Shown in pieces: positions 26,993-34,566 of a stretch of 45,722 nt of DNA; position 1 is the stretch's first letter; each line of letters begins with the position of its first letter. A program made the translations under genes and the position numbers. The DNA lies in assembly GCA_902464295.1 (NCBI GenBank), contig CABQIW010000013.1:1-45722 (forward strand), in the 5' to 3' direction. A model generated the notes under the pieces. That model was not told where the DNA came from. It worked only from the letters and a program-made list of their open reading frames with translations, and searched no databases. The DNA comes from an uncultured Eggerthella sp. (GTDB taxonomy: Bacteria > Actinomycetota > Coriobacteriia > Coriobacteriales > Eggerthellaceae).

Positions 26993-27676
26993 ATGAGTGC
27001 TAGATCTAAAAAACAGAATGCCCAGCGCAACTTTGGGAATGCTTCCTCGGAAGGAGCAGAAAAGTGGACGCCGAAAGCAAAGGATGTTGCAGGAGATTCG
27101 CAGCCGACCCCTGCCTACGGTTTTCCAGCGGTTTCTGCAGACGATGTTAAGGCCAACCAATCTGCCCAGCAAAAGGCAAATGCGACGAATGCGGCAAATG
27201 CTACCCAATGGAACAATGGGTCCAATTATGATTTTCTGTGGGAAGCTACTGACACCAAACGCAGTGCAAAAGGGCAGGCAGGAACTACCACGGTAGTCGA
27301 GTCCGATACCGATTATCTTCTCTTGCCCCATCCTGATGTTTTCAACGCCTATCCGCCCGAGGTCCAGCGCAAGATCATGGAGTGGGCTGACCGCGATGTG
27401 CGTGCTCGTCGCGACGATGAATCGCTGCGCCAGGATGCGCTCATTCGCGCACAAGCCGCGCGTGAGCGAACGATCATGGCGGTTCCCGTTGCGATCGTCA
27501 TCTTATGCATCGTGTGCGCAACCATCACGGGCATGTATACGAAGAGCGCGGTGTTTGCAGTAGCGTTCCTCGTAGTGGCGATCGCCGTTATCATGGCGCT
27601 CTATTTCACCAGGAAGAACGACCTCTACGTCCAGAGCGATCCGTATGAGGATGAAGAGGAAAACGAGGAGGAATAA
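26993..27676 (+). CDS. two-TM protein with long hydrophilic N-terminus, unknown function
   Basis: A 227-aa protein I do not recognise. Residues 1-155 are polar, rich in Ala, Asn, Gln and Lys, with a DYLLLPHPDVFNAYPPEVQ segment that looks folded. Two TM helices follow (about 162-180 and 184-203), and the tail is strongly acidic (YEDEEENEEE). This is compatible with a membrane-anchored cytoplasmic regulator or stress protein. The ATG at 26993 has AAGGAG about 10 nt upstream. The next gene starts 3 nt after its stop and takes its ribosome site from this gene's last codons, so the two are coupled and may act together. Confidence 0.7.
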   Translation: MSARSKKQNAQRNFGNASSEGAEKWTPKAKDVAGDSQPTPAYGFPAVSADDVKANQSAQQKANATNAANATQWNNGSNYDFLWEATDTKRSAKGQAGTTTVVESDTDYLLLPHPDVFNAYPPEVQRKIMEWADRDVRARRDDESLRQDALIRAQAARERTIMAVPVAIVILCIVCATITGMYTKSAVFAVAFLVVAIAVIMALYFTRKNDLYVQSDPYEDEEENEEE

Positions 27677-27679
27677 TCC

Positions 27680-28285
27680 ATGGCCGAATTCAGCCCCACG
27701 CGCACTCATGCAACCTGGAAGCCGCGTGTCACGCCGGTTCCCGTTCCGTATTTCCGCTGTCAAGAGTGCGGCGCGGTGCTTCAAGGTGTTGACGGCGATG
27801 TTGAGATCACGATGAGCGACAATCATCGCTCGCAGGTGGCCGAACTTCCCTACGCTCACACAGATTTCCATCCTGAATGCTGTGGCAAGCCGATGGAGCG
27901 CTTGGAGGGAATCTCGCATCTTGAGGTGAAGGACAAACTCGATCTGGATTATCAGATCGTTGGCAGCTATGATCACAACGCTTTGCGGGTTACGTGGAAG
28001 GTGAAGGAACCGGGTTACGAACCGCGCTGGTTTGCGGTGAAAACCTTCACCGGCATCATGACGAAATACGTTACGCCGAAGAAATGGCCGCCGATCGTGT
28101 TTGCGTTCGCTGATGAAGATGCCTATGCGTATTGTGACGAAGATCCGTGTTTGGAATGCACGTTCCGTTGCAAACGTGGCATGGAGGTATATTGCTACAC
28201 GCCGAAGATCGGGCTTATCGTTATGCCGCTCGATCGCATGGTGGCAACGGGCAGCGCAGGTTTCAAAGAGATCGAGCTCGATTAG
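27680..28285 (+). CDS. desulfoferrodoxin-like Cys-rich metalloprotein
   Basis: A 201-aa cytoplasmic protein. The N-terminal part resembles the rubredoxin-like FeCys4 site of desulfoferrodoxin: CQEC (27, 30) and CCGKPM (Cys67, Cys68), but with about 36 residues between the pairs instead of the usual short loop. The C-terminal half has YDHNALRVTWKV and FAFADEDAYAYCDEDPC; it lacks the HPM..HYIxWI signature that holds the iron in superoxide reductase. Instead it has a second Cys cluster, C152-x4-C157-x2-C160-x3-C164. Superoxide reduction is therefore possible but not shown; electron transfer or metal handling are alternatives. Coupled to the preceding two-TM gene; convergent with the next GT2, 3 bp between stops. 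Confidence 0.65.
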   Translation: MAEFSPTRTHATWKPRVTPVPVPYFRCQECGAVLQGVDGDVEITMSDNHRSQVAELPYAHTDFHPECCGKPMERLEGISHLEVKDKLDLDYQIVGSYDHNALRVTWKVKEPGYEPRWFAVKTFTGIMTKYVTPKKWPPIVFAFADEDAYAYCDEDPCLECTFRCKRGMEVYCYTPKIGLIVMPLDRMVATGSAGFKEIELD

Positions 28286-28288
28286 TTC

Positions 28289-29497
28289 TTACTTTCGGAG
28301 CGTTCTCTTGATGGTGTCGAGCGTGTAGCCAAGGCCGTTGTTGCGCAGTGTGTAGGCTAATTCGGAGAGCAACGAAGCGTAATAGGGAAGCTTGCTCGTA
28401 CTGATGCCTGCAGCATCTTCTTTGCCGCGATACCCGATGAACATCTCTTTAAGATGCGGGGGAATGCTCGCTTCACGCGCAACGAGCGTAGGATCCATGG
28501 CGTCGAACATGCGCCCTATCTCATCGAGCACTTCTTCGTCGGTGTTGCCTTCTTCATCGGTGTTCGCAGCTAATTGGTTGCCAAGATAAGTGAAGCCCTT
28601 AGCGGTATGCGCGAGACGCACGTTGGTATCGTTTCCAAAGCCACGTCTATACACGATCTCGCCCATCGCATGCCAGCGATCGAAAGGAAGGCGTTTATTG
28701 GTGCGCAAGAAGCTGGTTGCTTCGTTGGCGGTTTCTTCGCGATAAACGTAGAACGGCTCGTCCAGATAGGCGATGCGCTCAGCTGCCAGCAAAGTCTCAA
28801 AGAAGAATTCGTTATCAGCCCAGCCTGCGCCGGGGTATTCGACAAAATGGATGCTTTTTTGGGAAAGGAAGTCTCGCCGGTAGAGCGCCGACCAAATAGA
28901 GGGGTGGTGGCGCAGCAAATGATCGGTATGGGCATCGTGGAGAGTGAAGGGCTGCTGAGCCGGCTTGATGCGGCCGCGATACGAGCAGTTGAGCGTGGTG
29001 AGCGCCTTGCCGCCACGCGCTACCCCTTCAGCGCGCAGTTCGCGCACGTAGGGAGTTTTCACGATATCGACGTTTTCGAACCCACTTGCAAAATCGAGCA
29101 TGCGTTCATACATTGCGGGCAGGATGAAGTCGTCGGGTTCGAGAATGGCGATCCAAGTGCCGCGAGCTGCTTGAATGCCGTCGTTCATCGCCGCTCCGTA
29201 GCCAGCGTTCTCCGCGTGGTTCACGATCGTGAAGCGCGCATCTTGGGCGAAGAAGCGCTGCAAGATATCAGGCGAAGCATCATTCGATGCATCGTTCACG
29301 CATACGATCTCGAGGTCCTCGAGCGTTTGGCTTGTAAGCGAGCAAAGTGCTTTTTCAAGGGTGGAAGAAGCGTTGAACACGGGCACTACCACCGAAACGA
29401 GTGGGGTAGAGGGTGCGTCTGCGCGTCGCAGCATCGTGAAGGTGCGCTTGCCATTCGCGCTTGCGCATACGGTCTCTTCCTGGGAAGCAACGCTCAT
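28289..29497 (-). CDS. family 2 glycosyltransferase with extended tails
   Basis: A 402-aa GT-A transferase: LVSVVVPVFNASSTLEKAL, VNDASNDASPD, NAGYGAAMNDGIQAARG and ILEPDDFIL, where EPDD takes the place of the DxD site. This variant is common in GT2 enzymes annotated for lipopolysaccharide or teichoic-type glycans. A 30-residue polar N-terminal lead precedes the domain. ATG at 29497 has AAAGG upstream. GC content is higher than in the glycan locus, so it is probably an older chromosomal gene rather than part of that cluster. Confidence 0.85.
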   Translation of the reverse strand: MSVASQEETVCASANGKRTFTMLRRADAPSTPLVSVVVPVFNASSTLEKALCSLTSQTLEDLEIVCVNDASNDASPDILQRFFAQDARFTIVNHAENAGYGAAMNDGIQAARGTWIAILEPDDFILPAMYERMLDFASGFENVDIVKTPYVRELRAEGVARGGKALTTLNCSYRGRIKPAQQPFTLHDAHTDHLLRHHPSIWSALYRRDFLSQKSIHFVEYPGAGWADNEFFFETLLAAERIAYLDEPFYVYREETANEATSFLRTNKRLPFDRWHAMGEIVYRRGFGNDTNVRLAHTAKGFTYLGNQLAANTDEEGNTDEEVLDEIGRMFDAMDPTLVAREASIPPHLKEMFIGYRGKEDAAGISTSKLPYYASLLSELAYTLRNNGLGYTLDTIKRTLRK

Positions 29498-29580
29498 ACG
29501 GGCCTTTCGGTCTTGTTCTTGCTAAGCAGCGCGAAAAAACGAGGAAGAAGACTCGCCCGATTTTCGGCTCTATCCATTCA

Positions 29581-31083
29581 TTATACGGCCTCTTTTGGTG
29601 CGGAATGTTCGTTCTTCGCTGCGCTGTTCTCGCGCGCTTTTTGTGCGATGGCCTTTTGCGTGCGCTTGATGTGGTGTGCGTAGACCGTGACTACGATGAA
29701 AGCGCAGATGATGGTCATGCCCATCATGATGAAATAGCTCGTGGTGTAGGTGCCCGTCAGTTCGCAGAGCACGCCCGGCATGAGGTTGAAGACAAAGCCG
29801 CCGAACGCATAGGCGATCTGGAAATGGCGGATGGTCTTGAGCATCTGCTCGGCGGAACTGAGCTCGAGCGACCAAAGCGCAATGCCCGTGGTGCCGAGCG
29901 GCATGCCAATGCCGAGCACGACTGCCGCTGCGGATGCTTCGGGCACGCCTCCTATTCCGACAAGCGCGCAAAGCAACATGGCTGCAATGAGTAGGATGAA
30001 GAAGCAGAACGACCCCGTGAGCGTGCCGAACTTGTCGCAGACGATGCCAACAACGAACTTCGATATGGTCAAGAAGATGCCCGCAAGCGAGATGAGCAGC
30101 GCGGCAACCCCCGCATCGATCCCTTGGGTGGTGAGCAGGATGCCGAAGTAGTTGTAGCCTGCAACGGAAACGCCGCCGAGCAACACGAGCGCGAAGATCA
30201 TCGCTACGTACGCTCCGCGTGGTAGCGGCATGGAGGCAAGGTTCACTCGTGGGCGACCAACTGCTCTTCTGCGGTGAAGATGGTGGGCGTGATGGGCATG
30301 GTGCGCTTTATGAATGTGGCCGTGTTCGTGCTGTTCAAGCGCTGGGTGGTCAGCGGACTCTTCGTTGGCCGAAGGGCTGGCTGCTGCGCGCTGTTCGCCG
30401 GTCTCTTCGATCGCGACCTCAGCGACTTCTTCCTGGGTGCTCTTTGCCGCCAGGTCTTTCGGCGCTTGATTCGGCTTCGGGCGCGCCATGACCGGCTCGA
30501 GCCCCACATCTTCAGGCTTCACGCGTACGAACTTGAACAGCAGCAGTGCAAGGATGAAGGCGATCGCTGCTTCAACATAGAATGCGAGCGAAAGGGAGAA
30601 CGCATCGATCAGCCAACCCGCCAGGATCGGGATGAAGATGGCAGCCACGCCGCTTCCCATCGTAGCGATGCCCGAGACCGATCCCACTTTGCCACGAAAC
30701 CAGTTGCCGATCAGATAGGTGGATGCCACCATACCGCCAAAACCATACCCGATGCCTGCGAACGCGCTCGCCACGCACAAGCTCGCCAGGCTATCGGCTC
30801 GTCCGAACAGGAAGAACGCGAGCGCGGTGAAGAGCGTGGCAACGAAGAACCCGATGCGCGGATTGAGGCGACGGAAATACACACCAGTGAAGAACATGCA
30901 GATGAGCGATACGAAGGTGCGCACGGTCACTACCACCGAACCGCCCACATCGCCGACCCCAGGAATATCCACGATATAGGACTGGTAGATGGAAAACGAC
31001 GTGGACGTGAAGCCGGTGTTCACGAAGAGCAGCGTGAAGGCGCACGCCACGATGATGGTTTGGTAATGCTTCTTGACCCCCAT
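29581..31083 (-). CDS. MFS transporter, oxalate/formate antiporter-like, with His-rich loop
   Basis: A 500-aa, 12-helix major facilitator. The first six helices include GIGYGFGGM and NWFRGKVGSVSGIATMGSG, which resemble the OFA (oxalate:formate antiporter-like) branch of carboxylate transporters. A long cytoplasmic loop between helices 6 and 7 (about 188-285) is Ala/Glu-rich and contains 12 histidines within residues 246-270. ATG at 31083 begins 2 nt after the aldehyde dehydrogenase stop, so the genes form one operon. Inference: it exports or imports the carboxylate linked to the ADH/ALDH reactions. The loop may bind metal or simply be an unstructured insertion. Confidence 0.82.
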   Translation of the reverse strand: MGVKKHYQTIIVACAFTLLFVNTGFTSTSFSIYQSYIVDIPGVGDVGGSVVVTVRTFVSLICMFFTGVYFRRLNPRIGFFVATLFTALAFFLFGRADSLASLCVASAFAGIGYGFGGMVASTYLIGNWFRGKVGSVSGIATMGSGVAAIFIPILAGWLIDAFSLSLAFYVEAAIAFILALLLFKFVRVKPEDVGLEPVMARPKPNQAPKDLAAKSTQEEVAEVAIEETGEQRAAASPSANEESADHPALEQHEHGHIHKAHHAHHAHHLHRRRAVGRPRVNLASMPLPRGAYVAMIFALVLLGGVSVAGYNYFGILLTTQGIDAGVAALLISLAGIFLTISKFVVGIVCDKFGTLTGSFCFFILLIAAMLLCALVGIGGVPEASAAAVVLGIGMPLGTTGIALWSLELSSAEQMLKTIRHFQIAYAFGGFVFNLMPGVLCELTGTYTTSYFIMMGMTIICAFIVVTVYAHHIKRTQKAIAQKARENSAAKNEHSAPKEAV

Positions 31084-31085
31084 TT

Positions 31086-32600
31086 TTAATGCATGAACAG
31101 CTTCAGTAGCGGCAGCTTGCCCGCATAGGGCGCAGTGCGAATCGGGATCTCCACCAGTGGGGTCTTCTTCATGGTCGATTTATAGTGCGTGAAGCAATCG
31201 AAGCCCACCTTGCCGTGGTAAGCGCCGATGCCCGACTGCGCGAAACCGCCGAAGCCCATGTGGTTGTTCGCCAGGTGAATGACTACGTCGTTGATGGTCG
31301 CGCCGCCGAATGGAATGCGATGCAGCAGATACTGCTGGAAATCGGTATCGTTGCTGAAGATGTAGCATGCCAGCGGGTGGCCGAACTTCTCGGTGATGGC
31401 AACCGCTTCGTCGATCTTTCGCCACGTGATGAGCGGCAATACCGGACCAAAGATCTCCTCTTGCATCACGGGATCGTCGAGCGTAACGCCGGTCATGACC
31501 GTGGGCTCGATCTTCAAGGTCTCCGGATCGCGACCGCCGCCAACAGCAACGCGCGCGGCTTCGCCGTGGTTGTCGATCAAGCCGCACACGCGGTCGAAGT
31601 GATGCTTGCTGATCATGTGCGGGTATTCGGGATTGTTCAGGATGTCGTTGCCGAAGTACTTCTTGAACGCTTTGTTCAACTCCCAAACAAGCTGGTCAGC
31701 CACGCTCTCATGCACGAGCAGGTAGTCGGGCGCCACGCAGGTTTGCCCAGAATTCAAGCATTTGCCCCACGCGATGCGCTCAGCTGCGATGGGAATATCG
31801 GCGAAGCAATCGACGAAACATGGGCTCATGCCGCCCAGTTCGAGCGTAACGTCGGTAAGATTCTGCGCGCACACGCCCATGATCTCACGCCCGACGTTCT
31901 GCGAACCCGTGAAGAACATCTTGTCCACGTTCACCTCGAGCAGCCAGTCGTTCACGTGCGATCCGTGAATGCAGGTGATGTAGTGGGCAGGGAACAGTTC
32001 GTCGCACAGTTCCGCCAACACCTTATCGGTCGCAGAGGCGCTGTGCGAAGGCTTCAAGAGGATGCAGTTGCCTGCCGCCAGAGCATCGACGAAGGGCACG
32101 AGGCTCAAGTTGATGGGGTAGTTCCAAGGTGAGAGCACTGCTGCCACGCCGAAGGGCACGGGGTAGACCTTGGAGGTGGCGGGGAAATGCGCGAGCGGCG
32201 TGGGAACCGAATACGGGCGTGCCCACTTGCGTAGGTGCTTCTTCATCATGTTGATCTCGTCGTACACGAGGCCAAGTTCACACATATAGCCTTCGTAGGG
32301 GCATTTGCCCAAGTCCTTTTCGAGCGCATCGAGCACCTTGGCTTCATGTAGCTTGAGCCAGCTTTTGAGGCGAGTGAGTTGCTGCAAGCGGAAGTTCACG
32401 TCTTGCGTGGCACCCGTTTTGAAGAAGGTGCGCATAGCATCGATCTGTGCTTGCAAGTCGGCAGCAGATTCGAGCTTCAGTGCGCCTGCGCCAGTCGCAT
32501 AATCGGGCAGGGTGTTCGCGACGTTCGCCGAGGTTGCGGATAGCGGCGTTTCAGGTGCCGAAGCGGCTTTCTTCGCCGTTTGCTTAGGAGCGGTAGCCAT
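31086..32600 (-). CDS. aldehyde dehydrogenase (class 3-like)
   Basis: A 504-aa NAD(P)-dependent aldehyde dehydrogenase. Catalytic features are all present: SPWNYP (Asn160), LLKPS (Lys183), LELGGMSP (Glu254) and NSGQTC (Cys288). The catalytic core looks like the shorter class 3/YwdH-type enzymes, with FGPVLPL and a C-terminal hydrophobic stretch. An N-terminal extension of about 45 residues, rich in Ala, Thr and Ser, is unusual; its role is unknown. Its ATG overlaps the alcohol dehydrogenase stop by one base (TAATG), and GGAGGAGG lies just upstream. With the ADH it could oxidise an alcohol to an acid, or run in reverse in fermentation. Confidence 0.9.
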   Translation of the reverse strand: MATAPKQTAKKAASAPETPLSATSANVANTLPDYATGAGALKLESAADLQAQIDAMRTFFKTGATQDVNFRLQQLTRLKSWLKLHEAKVLDALEKDLGKCPYEGYMCELGLVYDEINMMKKHLRKWARPYSVPTPLAHFPATSKVYPVPFGVAAVLSPWNYPINLSLVPFVDALAAGNCILLKPSHSASATDKVLAELCDELFPAHYITCIHGSHVNDWLLEVNVDKMFFTGSQNVGREIMGVCAQNLTDVTLELGGMSPCFVDCFADIPIAAERIAWGKCLNSGQTCVAPDYLLVHESVADQLVWELNKAFKKYFGNDILNNPEYPHMISKHHFDRVCGLIDNHGEAARVAVGGGRDPETLKIEPTVMTGVTLDDPVMQEEIFGPVLPLITWRKIDEAVAITEKFGHPLACYIFSNDTDFQQYLLHRIPFGGATINDVVIHLANNHMGFGGFAQSGIGAYHGKVGFDCFTHYKSTMKKTPLVEIPIRTAPYAGKLPLLKLFMH

Positions 32601-33778
32601 TAGTATGCCTCCTCCAGGATATGAAGTGCGATCTCTTTGGTCACTTCGTGCTTGTTGTACAGAGCGGCACCATCGTAGCGCGCCTGGCGTGCGACCTTGG
32701 GCAAGATGGCGCGTTCGACACCAAGCTGTGACAAGGTGATGGGCACATCGTAATGGTCGTGCAGGTATTGGTTGAGCTCGAAGAGCGCTGCGCTGAAGAG
32801 GACGTCGCGCTCTTCAGCGGTAAGACTGCTCTTGTCCAGATCGGGACGCAAGGCGCGCAAGAGCTCACCATAGAGCCCCGCATGATGCCCGCGCTCGAGG
32901 TTGAAGCGCACGCAGTAGGGGAGCAGGATCATCATGGCCTGGCCATGGGGGATGTGACAGATGCCACCGAGCGAATGGCCGATCGCGTGCACGATGCCCA
33001 CCATGGCATTCGAGAAGCTGGCGCCTGCGAGCAAGCTGCCGAGCGCGAGCGAGGTGCGCACATCAAGGTCTCCTGGCTCTTCGCAAGAGCGCACGAGGTT
33101 TTCGGAGATGAGCGCGATCGCCTGGCGTGCCAGCGCATCGGAAACGGGGTTCTTCTGGATGGAGGTATAGGCCTCGATCGCGTGGGTAAGTGCGTCGACA
33201 CCGGTCGTGGCAGTGAGCTTCGGCGGCAGCGAAGCGGTGAGCAGCGGGTCAAGGAAGGCAACGTGCGGCACAAGCTTATAAGAAGTGTAGGAGAGCTTCT
33301 CGTGCGCTTCCTCATCGGCGATGACCGCAACGAGCGTAACTTCGCTGCCCGTGCCTGCGGTAGTGGGAATGGCGATGAGCGGGTCGAGGTCATTCTGCAG
33401 AATCTCGGCGCCTTGCAGTTCGGCGATGTCGCGGTTGCCGACCGAGATCGAGGCGGCGGCACCCTTCGTGGTGTCGATGACCGAACCGCCACCGAACGCG
33501 ATGAAGCCATCGCACCCTTCCTGTTCGTAGATGGCTGCCACATCGTTCACTACGGAAAGCGAAGAGTCAGGCGGCACCTGGTCGTAGAAAGCGAAGGGGA
33601 AGCCCGCTTCGGTCAGGCGATGGATCGCATGGTCGGTGATGCCGAGCGCCACGAGATTCGCGTCGGTTACCACGAGCGGCTTGGTCACGCCCATTTCAAC
33701 GAGGATGACGGGCAGCTTGTGGAGCGCATGCTCGCCGCAGATGATGCGGGTGGGGCAGTGGAATTCAAAAGCGTTCAT
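32600..33778 (-). CDS. iron-containing alcohol dehydrogenase
   Basis: A 392-aa member of the Fe-ADH family (group III). GGGSVIDTTKG (97-106) is the dinucleotide site; metal ligands are Asp195 and His199 (DALTHAIE), His264 (VHAIGHSLGG) and His278 (PHGQ). ATG at 33778 has AAGGAG 7 nt upstream and begins the conserved domain; open frame continues back to 34000 but has no family sequence. It is translationally coupled to the aldehyde dehydrogenase. A 130-bp gap separates it from the SCP2-like gene upstream on the same strand. Substrate is not evident; small primary alcohols or hydroxyacids are common in this family. Confidence 0.92.
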   Translation of the reverse strand: MNAFEFHCPTRIICGEHALHKLPVILVEMGVTKPLVVTDANLVALGITDHAIHRLTEAGFPFAFYDQVPPDSSLSVVNDVAAIYEQEGCDGFIAFGGGSVIDTTKGAAASISVGNRDIAELQGAEILQNDLDPLIAIPTTAGTGSEVTLVAVIADEEAHEKLSYTSYKLVPHVAFLDPLLTASLPPKLTATTGVDALTHAIEAYTSIQKNPVSDALARQAIALISENLVRSCEEPGDLDVRTSLALGSLLAGASFSNAMVGIVHAIGHSLGGICHIPHGQAMMILLPYCVRFNLERGHHAGLYGELLRALRPDLDKSSLTAEERDVLFSAALFELNQYLHDHYDVPITLSQLGVERAILPKVARQARYDGAALYNKHEVTKEIALHILEEAY

Positions 33779-33908
33779 GAAGGTTCTCCTTAACAACAGT
33801 TCGGTTGGGGCATGTTCGGTTAGGACGCAGAAGCTCGGATGGGGTGGGTGAGCGCGCGCCGGCCGCAATTGCACAAGAGTAGGCGTTCGGCAGGTTGTCG
33901 TTGCGGCG

Positions 33909-34367
33909 TTATCTGCGGTACGCGCTTCGCCAACAGAAGAAGGTGCGCAGCACGGTATCGAACAGGTAGGTGATGGCAACCCCCTTGCTGTTCGCACCAT
34001 GGGTGGCGAACAGACGTGCAGCCAGTGCTTCTTTCAGACTGAGAGCGCCCGAGAACACATCGAAGGCGTAATCAAGATCGCGGAATTCGATCACGAAGTC
34101 GGGTTCCTTGTTGGCGGCAACGCGCCAGCTGCTGCCGTACTGTTCGAATGTGATCGCGCGGCCGAAGCCATCGATGTCGATCGCGAACGTGAAACCGGGG
34201 CCCAGCACGAGCGTTTCGTGCGCGACCGTGGCGGAAACCTGCGGGGCTACTTTCATGAGAGCGGGCAAGAGGGCCATCATCGTGTTCACGTAGGTTTGTT
34301 TGTACAGTGCGCGCTCAGGGTGCGATTGCGTGGGCTCGGTGATCGCGGAATAGATCTTCGTAGGCAT
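33909..34367 (-). CDS. SCP2-like small protein, function unknown
   Basis: A 152-aa protein that looks like a sterol-carrier-protein-2 fold: a central ...DGFGRAITFEQ...WRVAANKEPDFVIEFRDLDYAFDVFSGALSLKEALAARL pattern resembles the beta-sheet and the D/L-rich helix of SCP2 domains that bind acyl or lipid ligands. The assignment is by pattern only. ATG at 34367 has GAGAGGA upstream. It is first of the minus-strand set with ADH, ALDH and MFS, and a strong dyad (34399-34423) lies just upstream of its start, so it may be regulated. Confidence 0.6.
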   Translation of the reverse strand: MPTKIYSAITEPTQSHPERALYKQTYVNTMMALLPALMKVAPQVSATVAHETLVLGPGFTFAIDIDGFGRAITFEQYGSSWRVAANKEPDFVIEFRDLDYAFDVFSGALSLKEALAARLFATHGANSKGVAITYLFDTVLRTFFCWRSAYRR

Positions 34368-34398
34368 GATTCCTCTCTTGTGTCATCCGATCGATTGC

Positions 34399-34423
34399 AA
34401 ATGGTTAGATTATCAAACCATTT
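34399..34423. promoter_or_regulatory. 25-bp dyad, operator candidate between SCP2-like gene and pntA
   Basis: Arms AAATGGTT (34399-34406) and AACCATTT (34416-34423) are exact reverse complements; the centre also contains GAT/ATC, leaving only the middle base and one A/A pair unmatched. On the minus strand the dyad contains GATAAT, a -10-like hexamer for the SCP2-like gene. A repressor binding here would block that promoter. No regulator gene is adjacent. Confidence 0.5.
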
Positions 34424-34526
34424 TACTCCTTTGCTCCGACTTGAACTGCGCAACTGCTCGTGCAATCGGCAAATTAACAGCTTGTAAAACGCATCAGATT
34501 TTTCTATCAATTCACGAAGACGGGGC

Positions 34527-34532
34527 TATAAT
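34527..34532 (+). promoter_or_regulatory. possible -10 element for pntAB
   Basis: A perfect TATAAT lies 34 nt before the pntA ATG. The -35 region is poor. The position gives a short leader containing the ribosome site. Confidence 0.4.
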
Positions 34533-34566
34533 AGGAATCTCAAAATCGTGAGGGGTGAAGTCTGCA

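Noticed and set aside
28574..29683. Long open frame on the plus strand opposite the GT2 gene (369 codons)
   Set aside because: It mirrors a clear GT2 coding frame on the minus strand, has no domain-like pattern and is rich in Arg, Cys and His as expected for an antisense frame in GC-rich DNA.
31185..32132. Open frame of 315 codons opposite the aldehyde dehydrogenase
   Set aside because: Antisense to a gene with every catalytic motif in place; no ribosome site of note.
32753..33793. Long open frame opposite the alcohol dehydrogenase (346 codons)
   Set aside because: Antisense to a well-supported Fe-ADH with all metal ligands; the translated sequence is low-complexity and unlike any family.
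33779..34000. Upstream extension of the alcohol dehydrogenase by 74 codons
   Set aside because: It overlaps the SCP2-like gene, is Pro/Thr/Cys-rich and unlike the family; a strong AAGGAG precedes the ATG at 33778.
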